Assembly (NCBI GenBank): GCA_022496205.1
Contig: WTXD01000085.1
Location: 1 to 64,000, forward strand
Direction of reading: 5' to 3'
Origin: Gloeopeniophorella convolvens
Lineage: Eukaryota; Basidiomycota; Agaricomycetes; Russulales
DNA: 64,000 nt
Position numbers and translations under genes: made by a program. Of this stretch, positions 12,807-24,841 are shown in pieces. The notes under the pieces were generated by a model, which saw only the letters and a list, made by a program, of their open reading frames with translations, made no database searches and was not told where the DNA came from. Each line of letters opens with the position of its first letter. The stretch's first letter is position 1.

Positions 12807-14750
12807 ATGCAGTCTCCCGAATATCTCCCACAAGACCGGGCCATTCAGAATTCCCCATCCGTGCCGATTCCTTCTCATTCTCAACGTCCAGATCACGTCG
12901 AGGGCGAAGCAAGCGCCCGGTCCTCTTTCTCCTACGCCGCCACGGCTGTCGAACGGCCGTCGCCCGCGCACCAGGGATCTGCTGGTCCTGCGCCTCCCGT
13001 CAGCACACTAGCGCGCCGGATTCATGGATGGTCCTGGCAGGCGGTATGGCGCTATCCCCTGCCGATTATGACGCCGTATCAATACTAAGCGTCGTCATAC
13101 ATAGTTTCCTATAGGCATGGGCACTGGTGCCGTATACGTGACGCTGTCTGGCCTCAAGAACCATTCCACAGCATTCACCCGCATCGAGACCGTCTTTTTC
13201 TTCATCAACCTCTCGCTCTTCCTCCTCAACTCATCGACTCTCTTTCTACAAGCAATACGTCCGTCTAATTTGGGAATTAATTGTGTTCATGCCCAACTGA
13301 CCCGGCGTTTCACTGCAGTGTATCCCCGGCAGTCCTGGCGACTCATAAACGATCCCGTCAAAGGCATCTTTGTCCCTCTCTTTGTAGGCACCATCATCGA
13401 TGCTGTACTACATACGACTAATGGTCTTCAACAGGTTTTGTCCTTCGCAACCATTCTCATCGGGACAATCAACTATGGTGTGCCACCGGGGCATATATCT
13501 CCGAACGGAATCTACGCTCTCTACTGGTAGGCGCATTGTCTTATTTGAAGTGCATAGCTTTACTTTGTCTTACCTCGGACAGGGTCTATGTCTCTTTAGC
13601 TCTGGTTGTGTGCTTCCCGATGCTTATGATATGGTACAACAAGCCACATGATGTGAACACCTTTACGCCGGCATGGGCCTTCCTCGTTCGTAGTGCTAGA
13701 TTTACGGCACATTCCCGCCTTTCTGACGTTGGCGCTTGCAGATTTTCCCGATGGTGAGGCCGACTTTGCACATCTGACGTAACCTGCAGGACTCGCGCGC
13801 TGATCAACGCCCGCAGATGCTTGTTGGTGTCGTCGCGTCAAATGTCTTGCGTGTCATGGACCTTTCGGACACCCGCGCCATTGGCGTATTACTCGTTGGT
13901 TACTTCTTTCAGGGCATCGGCTTCTTCATCACCATGTTCTACATCTGCATCTACATCCTCCGGTATGTATATTGTTTTCCGTGCTTACCTCCACGCGTGC
14001 TGATCACGTGCGCCACCTGCAGAATCATGACGGTAAGTTGTTACATCCCCTGAGCCGCTGCTGTCGGGCTTTACGGTCTCAACCCGTCAATCACAGACAG
14101 GCTTCATGGAAGGTCACCAGGCCAACGGAGCGTTCGTCGCTTGCGGTCCTCCAGGGTTTACCGCACTCGCTCTCATCAACCTCGGCGCACACGCGCGGAA
14201 AATGTACGTGATTCTGGGCCGCGTTGCTCCCGTGGTATACGGAGACCTGATGTCGAGGGGCCGGACAGCCTTCCTCAACACGACCTCGTTTCACCCCTCG
14301 CAGGGGAGATCTGGTTCTCGTCTAGCGTGCTCTTCGGACTCCTCCTTTTCGGCCTTGCTGTTTTCCTTTTCGCGTTCGGCGTGCTTCCGTACTGGTTCAA
14401 ATTGCACAAGCACCTCGGAGAGATCCTGGGATGTCAGTGTGGCTCTCCTCATTCAATCCCGCCTCCGTGTTCTGACTGTCCTTTTTTTCAATCCCTTCCG
14501 TCCATATGAAATAGGCTGGGCGTTGACTTTCCCGAATGTCGGCTGGATCTCGACGCTGCGTGTGCTCGGAGATGCACTGAACATCCCCGGTTTCTTCGTG
14601 ATCCACAAGATTATGGCTGTGGTGATGTGTACTACATGGGTGATCCTCTTCGCTCTCACTGCACTCGCATTTTGGCGCGGCAAAATTTTCCTTGCGACAG
14701 AAGCAGATGTCCTCCGGGACGAAAAGCGTATGTATCAGGACTCGGTTTAG
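12807..14750 (+). CDS. TDT-family (SLAC1/Mae1/Ssu1-like) anion transporter
   Basis: Eleven exons join in frame: 12807-13043, 13105-13258, 13319-13383, 13435-13526, 13583-13685, 13742-13753, 13817-13962, 14023-14032, 14097-14203, 14269-14432 and 14515-14750, giving 441 residues. After a polar 80-residue N-terminus comes the family signature WSWQAFPIGMGTGAVYVTL. A series of hydrophobic helices follows (INYGVPPGH, AWAFLIFPMMLVGVVASN, GEIWFSSSVLFGLLLFGLA, FPNVGWISTLRVLGDAL), about ten in all. The family includes malate/dicarboxylate permeases and sulfite efflux pumps of the plasma membrane; which anion moves here is open. Two exons are only 12 nt (IFPM) and 10 nt, and both are required to keep the conserved core. 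The first acceptor is catacatag at 13104, not the tag at 13114, because only it restores FPIG. Confidence 0.9.
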
Positions 14751-15007
14751 ACGATACAACAATAGATTAAATATTTTTCTCGCCGCTACCGCCCCCCCTC
14801 CCCCCAATTCCCTTTCTTTAAAACTTCTATAGGACCGCGGCTCGTCCTGCCCCTATACTCGTACAACCGTGAACCTAGATATCGTGTGTTACGTTTAGGC
14901 GCAGCCCCAGACGTTAAATTAAAGCACGGAACCGATCGAACTAAGCCGGGGGAAACAGTAGACTGCTGCATTTGTGCGTTTAAGTCTCATGGAAAACTCC
15001 AACGCCA
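14751..15007. other. convergent 3' region
   Basis: The transporter (+) and the first GATA gene (-) meet tail to tail here. The segment includes AATAGATTAAATATTT just after the transporter stop, which may serve in polyadenylation. Nothing else is seen. Confidence 0.4.
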
Positions 15008-15980
15008 CTAGTAGAACGGCGGTGGAGCGGTGAACGTGTACTCATCCTGGTAATGATCAGGGTCAGCCCTGGAAGACTGGGATGAGTCTGAAAGCGCTGC
15101 GCCCCGCCCAACGTGGGCAGGTGCGTGTATGACTCTTTCTCTGATCGGTGGGAGGGAGGCGCCGTAACTGTTGGAAGACCCTGAGAACGCGCCGGGGTCT
15201 AGTCCAGTGCGAGCAGGTGGTGTAAGGAACCCGGAAGACGGCGAGGGCTGAGCTGCTACAGGTGGGATGCCTCTCGCCACCAGCCATGCTGGCTCCCGAG
15301 AGGGGATAGACACACGCGAGCGAGGGATCTCGGCGGGGCGGTGCTCCCCGTGCGTGCGTTCGTAGAGGCCGCATTTGTTGCACACCTGCATACCGTAAAG
15401 ACGATCAGAATAATCCCCAGATATGACATGAGCGTGCACCAACCATTCTTCCCTGGGTCAATTGGGAACGACGCCAGGAGACAGTCTCCGTCGCGCTGCA
15501 GTTGGAGCACTTGCGCCTGATGTTGTGGCCCGTTTTGACGCGAGCATCGTCGGTGTACATCACTGCGGATGTGCGATAGGGCTGATACTCGAATCCCCGG
15601 GGGTCGTCGTGCTGGCGTGGAGCAATGGGAACGAACGCAGGACTAGCTGCGGCATAAGTGTGGTGCCCGCCGTGTACGTTAGGTTGTGGAATCTGGCGGT
15701 CGCGATCCAGGGCACCCTCGATGAACTCCCGGCTGGAGGTATTTGTGGAGGCTTCTAATGGGCGCCTAGTTTCTGCGCGAGGATCTTCGGCATACGGTGC
15801 GGCGTGAGACATATCAGAGGCGACGCTCCGAGGGGAGTTAGCGAGGTCTTGTGCCGGGTATCCCCCAGCTGAATTGCGTCTGCGATGCTGTCCCTCGTAT
15901 GTCCTGCCAAGTGTTGTTGTAGTGGATTAGTTAAACGTCAAACAACAAACTTACAATGGGAATGGAGGCTGACGTTGCAT
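15008..15980 (-). CDS. GATA-type zinc-finger transcription factor, copy 1
   Basis: Exons 15955-15980, 15444-15903 and 15008-15385 give 287 residues. One GATA finger is present near residues 150-175. Its CSNC half (CSNCSATETVSWRRSQL) and its CNKC half (VCNKCGLYERTH) are on different exons, giving the C-x2-C-x19-C-x2-C spacing of many fungal GATA factors. The rest is Pro/Ser-rich and low in complexity, with a short basic stretch after the finger (RPAEIPRSRVSIPSREP). It should bind GATA sites in the nucleus; fungal members control nitrogen, iron, light or developmental genes, and which applies is unknown. The start is uncertain: upstream codons remain open before ATG 15980, so another first exon may exist. 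A paralogue lies at 17874-18818. Confidence 0.78.
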
Positions 15981-16487
15981 TCCTAGGAGCTCTTTGAAGG
16001 ATGGCTTGACAAAGTGGGGGTGAGAGTCGGTTAGTCGGAGGCCTTTTGTTCCTATTTATGTCTTCAATGCACTCGATAGCGAGTGAATCGGGCGCAGATG
16101 CACTTATTGTGAAGGGTAACTGTACGTTTGGTTACTTAGGTATTAAGTACAAATAGAGCCGTATCAGTTATGCTGCTGGCGTGATGTGCTTACGGCTTCA
16201 ATGCGGAGCGCTTTGGTCTTTCTACCAACCAGTCTCGGGCCTCCATTACATCAATCACCTGTCCCTGATGAGGCAGACGAGTGACCTGGGTGTAGCAGCA
16301 TACATGACTGGAGGTCCGAAATGGACGCGTTGCCTCTCACCGTCGGTAAGGATGGGCGGGCGCAGATCCATATGCACCTGAGATAAGTGCCGGCTGTTAA
16401 GATAGTCAGCCGAGTTGAGCCCGAGGATCTTCACACAAGGTGAGATAGCAGCGGGATGGAAACGTTCCCATCCTACGAGGCCTCGCA
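15981..16487. other. upstream region of GATA copy 1
   Basis: About 500 bases lie upstream of the leftward GATA gene. The frame preceding ATG 15980 stays open for about 30 codons back to a TAA, so part of this segment may still be coding. No other feature is seen. Confidence 0.35.
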
Positions 16488-16906
16488 TCATTGGGGTACA
16501 CTCGAAGAGATATCAAAGTACTGTGAGAGCTTTGAAGGCTGCGAATGAGTTTCAAAACTAAGAAGCGATAACCTTAGCACTGGCTTACGACGATTCAGGC
16601 AACAAGCGTTTCGCTTCATAGCACTGGTTTCGAGGGTGGCAAAGTCACTTACGGCATTGTAACCATGATCATGATGGTGCCCCTTTGGCTTCGCGGGGGT
16701 GATGTGATCGCGCACTGCTCAGGCAGAATTTGGAAGGACCCAGTTTGGCATTGCATCAGTACTTGATCTTCGAATCCCGGGGGTATGTAAGGCGAACTGT
16801 CGTGGGCATCGAGACAAACCGTTAGCCGACAAGTTGTCCCTGTCCACATGTCAAAGGGGAGCTGTGGCGGACCGTCGCATTCGTCACGTCCTCGTACTTC
16901 CGGCAT
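16488..16906 (-). CDS. possible two-exon small protein between the GATA genes
   Basis: ATG 16906 opens a frame to a strong donor (ATGCC|gtaagt, exon end 16653). Splicing to cttcttag (exon 16488-16557) keeps frame and ends in a stop, giving 107 residues. The sequence (for example PFDMWTGTTCRLTVCLDAHD) matches no family I know. The consensus donor is the main support. It could equally be a 3' piece of a longer gene or chance. Confidence 0.25.
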
Positions 16907-17873
16907 CGCAAGCGCATGGAGAGGAGGCTGAAATATGCGGGAGGAACGAATCGTAATCGTTTCCCCAACTTCATTAGTAGATATTTGATGGGGTTGGCTT
17001 TAGGTTCGAAGAATATACGTGATCTCCGTAGGTAGAAGTCCAGCTTGGTCGAGGTTCAATGAAGTCCTCTGGAAGCAGCGGCAGCTTAAGCCGGTGGAAG
17101 GGGGACCATCATTTCGAGCGTTGAGTTGCGAGACCACAAGGGCGTAGGGCGTAGCTCTTCTCCACGAGTCGCGTCAGCTGCCCTATTTTTTTTCCCCCTC
17201 AGACAGTCAAAAAAGGTTTCGCTTGATAGGCACACTCGCTTGAGAGCGTGTTTGTGGGGAGGGAATATGTTGCAGCTCCGAGGGGTGGTGTAGTGAATAC
17301 GCGAGGCTGCGGTGCCGCTTTACAGCCCTCGTCGGAGGTCTCGGTTGCACTTACGTCATCTCTCGCACATGCTCCCTCGGTCGCCATAGGGTGTTAGCAT
17401 TATGGCCATGGGCCCGGATCACGGATACACTTGCTCCCGACGCCTCTGTCTGCCGCTGCCGCGTTCTCCTGTTCCATCCGTTTACTTCGTGATCGGAACA
17501 GCAGGCACAGCAGCTTGGAAACCAGACATTGATACGCTCGACTTAACACTGGCATCGATGGATGTGGGGACATTGTGGCGTATGAGGACAGGTACCTCCA
17601 GCGGATGCTACTGCTACTATACACTGCAAAATAATTTACCATAATCCATACAGGCGTAGTAGGGGCCCCGCAAGCAAAACAAGCATACACTGACAAAACA
17701 GAGTAGTGAGACAGTAGACGAATCGCGAGTTAAAGCCAGCTCTGCGAGGGGGCCAACTATAAGGATCGACACTACAACGGGGGGCAAACTTCAATAAATT
17801 ATAGATTGTTCGGCGGGGATATCAGATGACGTGTTTTTGTGGATCTATAGATGCGAGGAATGAGAGGCAAGCC
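16907..17873. other. region between GATA genes; possible finger remnant
   Basis: No complete gene is seen. On the minus strand, around 17646-17681, an open frame reads CFACGAPTTPVW. This matches the first half of a canonical GATA finger (C-x2-C-G-A-x-x-T-P-x-W), but no second CNxC half follows. A T-rich run (17187-17200) and a pyrimidine tract occur to the left. It may be a remnant of a third GATA copy or coincidence. Confidence 0.3.
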
Positions 17874-18818
17874 TTAGATCCATTCGTGCTGCGAAGAGGT
17901 GGGCGGCATTGGCCGATCAGCGTTGTACACTGTTGGTTGGCGGCCAGTGGGATAGCACGGGTTTACTCGGGCGAGGGAGGTAGTGGCATCGGGCGGACTG
18001 TGGGGCATCCAGTGGGACTTGTTTTGTGAAAATGGCTCAAGGATATAGTCCGACTGGGAAGGAAGTGGCAAGGACGAAGCATGCACAGGCTGATGATAGT
18101 GGTGGTCCGCGGGAATTCCAACTGGCGGAATACCGTGTACGGAGGAATGCGGGTTGTATGTATTCCTCACAACTGGGGTCCGTCTGCGGGGGAACTTCTT
18201 CGGGCGCGGGATGGAATGTGTGCGCTCAAAGAGACCGCATTTATTGCAAAGCTATGCAAGGATTAGACCAATAGTCGTAGAAGATAGGTGTCGATGAGGA
18301 CGTACCAATTTCCCAGGACTAAGGATTGAGCGACGCCACGTCGAGGTCTCCGTTGCTTTGCAGTTGAAACACTGGCGACGGATGCGGTCGCTGAGTTTCG
18401 TGTTGGCGTCGTCCGTGAAGATAATCTCATACTTCTGGTGACCGTGGAGGAAGTAGTCGAACTCGCTCCTTGGACTGCTGTACAGCTGAGATGGTACAAC
18501 AGGGACGTCCGTAGAGAACTCGACCACACGAGGCCGTGAGTAGTCGCCTTGGATGGGCTCGCTGAACTCCGACTTGTAGTGATAGGTGCCACGGCTGGGA
18601 TGGTCGTAGCCTTGTAGGCCCGTACTATATGCCATTGCGTCGGAATATGGTTCAACAGGGAGGTCCGTCACGGATCCCGAATCGGTAGACGACTCGGAGG
18701 AGATGTCCCAGGAGGAGGACAGAAGCGGCGACTGGGGAAACGACGTGAAAGGTGGAAGTGGCGAAGGTTGGGCGAGGTTTTCGACGTTTTCGCCGTCAGG
18801 ATACCTGATAAGCGGCAC
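17874..18818 (-). CDS. GATA-type zinc-finger transcription factor, copy 2
   Basis: Two exons (18306-18818 and 17874-18251) give 296 residues from ATG 18818; an upstream exon cannot be excluded. The single GATA finger is again split by an intron between its halves: CFNCKATETSTWRRSILSP, then LCNKCGLFERTH, with 19 residues between the Cys pairs. A basic patch follows (RPKKFPRRRTP), which probably contacts DNA or acts as a nuclear signal. The flanks are rich in Ser, Pro, Tyr and His. Exon 2 is 378 nt, exactly as long as the last exon of copy 1, and the finger intron sits at the same place, so the two genes are duplicates that have diverged strongly outside the finger. Confidence 0.78.
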
Positions 18819-21800
18819 ATTGTTAGAGCGTGTCTACTATGGTCTCCAAAGAGACAACAACCTTGTGGCAAATGTATCAGACTCGACACGTGTGGGCATA
18901 TCCAGCCTCCTCGTAGGTTTCTTGAGTCAGTTTCTCCTTGGGGAGTCTCCAAACAGCAGTGCGTTGTCGTCGTGCTATCCGTTGACTGGATCGTCGCTGG
19001 CAGCGAATGGTGAGGTGATGGCACTCTATGGAATGCATGGGGCTACTCACTGGAATGAGCGCGAGGGATGTGATGCGCTTGGGCGTCCACTATTAGATCA
19101 AGGGCGGGGGGGCTGAACCGGATGGACGAGGACTGAGATACCGAAACCTTTGATGGTTTTATAGAGCAAGGAGGCCATCTTGGGAGCAAGATGCCGAAGA
19201 GGTGATTGAAACACTCTGGGCCAATTCCTGATGAACCAAGAAAGACAATCGCGGGACCGGAGAAACGGTTCAGCGAGATGGGGTCCAGTACAGGAGGACT
19301 GCTTCAATCATGCCGAATCCACGAAGGGCAATGCCGGTAATGGACTCAGGAGAAGAAAGCGGCACTTGCTGATGACATAAACAAAGAGATGCCAATAAAC
19401 TTTATTGGGCAGTCGTGGGGAGAATCTGGCGCGTGAACCCAAAGATCAGAAGACCAAAGACCAAAGGACAGGGATACAATCGAAGCGCCATTGAGGGGTT
19501 CTGAACATATGGGCTCTCGGTACTCCGAGGCTTACTGCATCCGTGTTCTGGACCTCCACATTTTGGGTGCGTGGGCCAATTCAGGCGGCGCACATTTACG
19601 ACATTCTCCGCGACTCAATCTTACTCCGGCATCCACTCCTCCCTCCGACCACCTCGACTGCCAGGAACCCCGAATATGCCACACGCTGGCGTTCAGAGAC
19701 TTCCCAGTGGATCCTTTGAAAGGAAGTAATGCACTTATCTGCCCTCCAGTATGGATGCTCGTGAAACGGGGGCATCACTTGCGCGGCCATCATCTGACGT
19801 CTGCGGGCCGTGCTTCTCCAACCCAGCCCCTGCAACGCGATACGCTCCCGCTGCGCGCTTTCAGGACCAAATATAGCGGCCCACAGGTGTTGCACAGCAT
19901 CGGCCGCTATTGGATCTCGTTTTCTTCCAGCAGGATCTCAGATGGTACACATTCTGCCTGCAAGCTGATGTCAGTCACCCATGGACCGTTTTCCCGGAAA
20001 AATATCTTCTCCAGCGCATATAGATTTGTTGATTTCCCATTCTCGGCCCATGTGGAATCACCAAGACATGCTGAACACCCCACGTTTGAGCGTCCGCTCT
20101 GCGTACCTATCTTTCTCTTCGTCTTCTCGCGCCCGGTGCACACCTCCGTGAACGAAGACGTTCAGTCAGTAGTGACGCATGTGCCCTTCTCAACCCTGCG
20201 GGGCGTGTTTCCAAACGTGGTAGGCTGTCATTTGTCGTCCTTAATGCGGAACTCCGGCTGCTCTCGACCACAGGTGCTGGACGTCTCCATTCTCCAGCTC
20301 TCGACTGTGAGACGTGGCTCCGCAGCGAGCACGTAACCCAGGAGCCTCGTTCCGATGGTCGACGTTGTGCGCGGAGTTCCGGGGTCCAGCACGCCTTAGA
20401 AACGATCACACTTCCCCCTTATCCAGGCCCCATGGTTGCCAATATAGGCCCGTGAGCAACTGACGTTGTATCGCCACCTTGCGCTTCGCCCCAGTTCGGC
20501 GTCTCCCACGCACCCTGCCAGCTGATGCTGCTGCGTTGCTTCTCCATCCCGATCAAAGATGGACTTGTCCCAACACATACTGCACTATACGTGCATCACT
20601 TCTGGTGGAACGAACTTGCTACACTCTCAGGAGCCGTTTTTCATGCTGGTTACCGGGCGCGCCCATGGTACTCGCCCGTTCTGCTCTGATGTTCTCGCCT
20701 CACGTCTTTCTTTGGCCCAAGGCACGCCTCCGAGTTTCTGGGAGTCTGTCTTGCTACGTGGGGCTCCGAAGAATCATGCGTCTCCGTCCAACCGCCGAGG
20801 CACGACGGAAGGGGATACTTGAGGCGCACTGCTTTATTGCTTCGAGGAGGAGCTGGGGGCACCCACAGCATGGCTCCTTACATATGGCCAGGCGTATGAG
20901 AGCCGCCCATTTATTACTGTGTGTCTTCGGACACGGCGTTGCGCATTCTGGCGGACCGGGCGGACCGGACACGCCAATAAGCTCGCCTGACGATGTGGTC
21001 CTGTCAAATGCATCCTCGCTTGTAAGCTTGTTCAAGCACGTTGCGATCGGAGACGCATGGTCAACGTTATTGCAGTGCGCTTTGCACTCGATAGCGTAGC
21101 TTCGTGGCTGCCAGGTCCCGATAAGCTGCACCGCAGCTGTGGGGAGATGCACCCGGGTTTAGCCTACGGCGTTTGCCAATCTAATGCAGGTGTGAGCAGA
21201 CATGCTTCTCTGATATTCGGAATTGCCGTTCACTGAGGGCTTACGAAAGGCAGATGTCATGCTCTCAGAGGCGCAGCACCAAAACGGGTGAGCACCACGG
21301 AGAGACCCTCGGCGCAAATGTTACTGGAGGGCTTCTCTGGGCACCGGCCCGCCACAGACGTGATGTCCAATGGCTGATCGAGATCTCGGGTCAGCGCCCC
21401 ATGCACGATCTTGATAGGGAGGCATCCGCATCGTACGGGGCGCTGCGGTGCTTAGATGATGCGTCTTCAAGAAACGATCAGGTATCTGTCAAGGAATGTC
21501 GTCCATCTCCCGTCCATCTCCGCCCAAAAACTGGCGGTGTAAAGGAAGTGTGGCTCTGCACACGTGCATACTGCGCTGCGCGTTGCTCTCACAGGCTGCC
21601 GGCATGCCGGGAACGCTTCGTGGAACTCGGCCCCCTGCTTCTGCGCGAGGCACAGGCGGCCGTACCAAGGGCATATGAAGTACTATTGGGGTAATGTTCC
21701 ATAGTTGGATACAAGTCGCGGCGTTGCACTCACAAAAGTCCGATGCAGGGTGTGGGTTATCCACAGAGTCTCGCGCTGTCCGTTTTCACGCTGCCAAGTT

Positions 21801-24800
21801 TAAATTATCCGCGATTTGAAAGACGTACGCCTCCCGATATGGCACCCCCACTGGGACTTGAATCTTTCATGGGTCTCTTAGACTAGCTTCGTTACTCCGG
21901 ATGCAAAGGTCTATGATGCGGGGGATATTTTCCTGTTAGGTGGTGTGCATGTCACCAATGTTGTGTTGGGGCAAGTCGCGCCCACACCGGGTGCCCCAAG
22001 GGCGGCAGCAACCTCCGGATAGCACGACAGCGATAAGCTCACAAGCAGATACAGCTTCCTGACAACAAGTGCTCGACAGGGCGGGGCAACAATGGAAACC
22101 TCGAGTTTGGAGCCGTGGTGGCACTGAGAGGAAACCTTGAGGCCCACGAACATGTCTCCAAGGCGCGAATGCAGCACCACGTCTGGTGGTTGACGTATTC
22201 GGAAACATCAAAACCCAATTTCTATCTATGGACAGAGCGCTAGAGCCTAGCACAGCTGTTTATGCGAAGTATTGAACGTATACTCGACTGCCTGAACGGC
22301 GCGCCGTAGCGCGCGTACAAACTTCCTCTTCACGCGCGAGTACTTGGGTATTGGCGCCGGTTCGCGAGGTTCAAGGATCGCGTCGTATGGTATACTGACA
22401 GTTTAGGAGATTAAATTACTTGCCAAGAAAAATGCCCTTGTCTTCTCCGGTTGAAGCGCAACGAAGCATGAACAGCGGTGATAATTGAAATATCTGCTGG
22501 ACAAATTGACCTTCCGGAAGCGAAATGAACCGAAACTGTATGCCAGAATCTGGACATGGCGCGACAACTTCCGCGAACTCCATTCTACGGGAGTCGAGAA
22601 ATCATCAGATCTCTGGGCTAATGATGCCACGCAAGAACGAGCAGTGGGGATGGGATTCGAACAATGAGAGTCATTCATGAGGACCTGATGTATCTGAGGA
22701 CGTCAGATCGTCTCGAACGCGCCAATATGACCAACGTAAGGTGTCTACGGAAGTGGAGGAGACCTCCCCAAGTAAAATCCCATCCACGTTGCTGTCGAGG
22801 GCCCCTGTGGTGATAGATCAATCAATGCCACAGGTCGATGGTACGAGTAGGTCGTGTGCGACTTTGAAGGCCATACGCCACCGTGGAGGTGTGTGAAGAA
22901 GAGGCGGCGTCCCATTTTGAGCCCCCGTCGAATCTTGAAGAGTCATCGAGTCACCGAGTGGCGAAGATCTGGATCACTGAGTGCAATCATACGTCGAGGC
23001 TAAAGAACCCTCTCAGCGAGAACATTACAGCAAAAGAACTCGATTCTATACTCACGCAACATGCCGATGTCTGATATGTCGAGGAGCCGAGTAGCTGACC
23101 TTAATTTTCACTGGCCGTCACCGGACACACAATCAAACAAGTTCGAATCTGAGTATCAGAGTCACCGAACGATAGATAGGAACCAGCAAGAGATGAGATC
23201 GTTTTCCAAAGTGCTCCCCTGGAAGCGTTGTTCGCAGAGGTGTTATTAGGATAATGCGCGCGGTGTCGGTTTTGGGCGCGGTATTTTCCGTCCTGGCGCG
23301 TCAAATTCACGAGAGACAGGTTAAGGAACATGACATACATGCTGAGTCTAGGGACCCTTAGCAAGGCCGACCAGGGGGGCACCGTCACCGTGCGGCGGGT
23401 ACCAGGGCGATCACAGATGCAAGGTCAAGTCAGATACACTACGTACGACGAGGGCAGATGATAGAGCAGCGGGGACTAACATGACAGGGGAAATTGTGAC
23501 AAACAAAGAGCACCCTGTAGTGACTCGCATGGCGCAGAACGAGAAGAATACCAAAGTCGGCGCTCCGAGTGACCGCCACCGCGAGCTGTCGCCGCTTCAA
23601 GCCAGGCGCCGCTTGAATGTCCGCGTCACGTGTGGCGGTGTCAGCAGCCTCCATCAGGAGAAAGCCGTGCTGCAGCGCCGGTCCACCGCCCAAGGTTCGC
23701 TATCATCTTCCAATCGCCGCTTCAAGGTTCTCTTCTCCCCCTATCCAGAGGTATTGCGCGCTCGTCTTGTTCCGGTTAACACAGGTCCTGTGAAGTCTTT
23801 CTGACGGCCTTACTGAGAGTGGAATCGGAAGAATGGCGGTGTATAACTTGATCCCCGTGGATGCGCACGGTAAGCTTGAAGTCGCCGGGGCTTCTCTGCA
23901 GGAACGGGCGTTGCAACATGAACCTACGCGCCCTCGTACAACACCCACCACGGAGCGCACCCCCGATATCAAACTTCTGTGTGCGCAGTGGACTCAATAC
24001 CTTGTCTCTGGCTGGGAGTCTGCAGCAACCTCCGACTTTATCGCTCCGCCTGTTTTATCTTCCGTTCCGGGCGCTTGGAACATGCTTAGCATCCCAGCAC
24101 TCCAGTGGAGGTCCTCGTTTCAGCGTAATTGCCCACTTACGACGTTGACGTCTCCAGCACCGAGTCGCCCGTCCGAGCTCAACGGTCACAGAGCTATTCC
24201 TGCCAGCCGAGGAAGCACCACATGACGTCGGTCGCTGTCAGCCGGGATCTTTCGAGGTTCTGCACCCCGCTTGTACGGCGTTCCGTGCTGCCAAACATGC
24301 GGTACTCCCGGAGTCCTGCCTACCTGCGTAACAGCGGCGCTCGGATTATTCCTATCAACAACGTGCAATGGCCGACTCTCGTGCGAAGCCCAGTCATCAG
24401 TCGGAACTAGCCAGGAACTGGGGGTTCATCGCCTTCTTTTCCCACAGCCACTGAGGTTTGATCTGGGCATACTGAATTGGCAACACGTTGTAGGAAAGCT
24501 TGGTGCGTCTACGTATCGTTGACACCCTGGGCTGAACTACCGGCCTAGGCGCGCTCTACCGAGTTTCGCGTGCGGCAGGCACGCGCGCCGTGGATGTCCC
24601 GCGAATTTTGCGTGGAGTGCGGCACCACATCCCGTTGAGTTCTGAGGGGATCACTGCGCAGAGCTAAGCCGCAGTGACCGCAGTGAGGAATAAAGGCTTA
24701 AAGGGTGCGGGTACTCCCAAGCTCTCGCGAGGAGTATTTGCTTTTTGTCTACTGGTGCTGGTCGTCCTTCTTTCTCGCCCTTTACCGGCTCTACATTCTT

Positions 24801-24841
24801 GAATTTCGTCCGAAACGCCAACTTTGTTAGTTGTATTGATC
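18819..24841. other. 6 kb decayed region without a supported gene; possible MYND-finger remnants
   Basis: No complete gene can be built. Many short frames exist on both strands; the longest (19491-20336, plus) has no family character. On the minus strand at about 19680-19760, KCITSFQRIHWEVSERQRV resembles the second half of a MYND zinc finger (normally YC-x3-CQ-x2-HW) with its second Cys replaced. A CNTCG in another frame lies upstream near 19870. Similar Cys-containing scraps lie near 20090, 21720 and 23920. I read these as old gene remnants, not functional genes. The last 150 bases should include the promoter of the next gene. Confidence 0.35.

Noticed and set aside
12391..13011. 206-codon plus-strand frame
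   Set aside because: It overlaps the start of the transporter gene in another frame and lacks protein-like features.
19491..20336. 281-codon plus-strand frame
   Set aside because: It has no recognisable family, no leader, an uneven composition, and lies antisense to the MYND-like scraps.
21835..21880. tRNA-like GATTCAAGTCC on the minus strand
   Set aside because: T-stem and acceptor pairing fail.
22640..22670. tRNA-like B box (GTTCGAATCCC on the minus strand)
   Set aside because: The bases flanking the loop do not form a T stem, and no acceptor stem or anticodon arm can be built.
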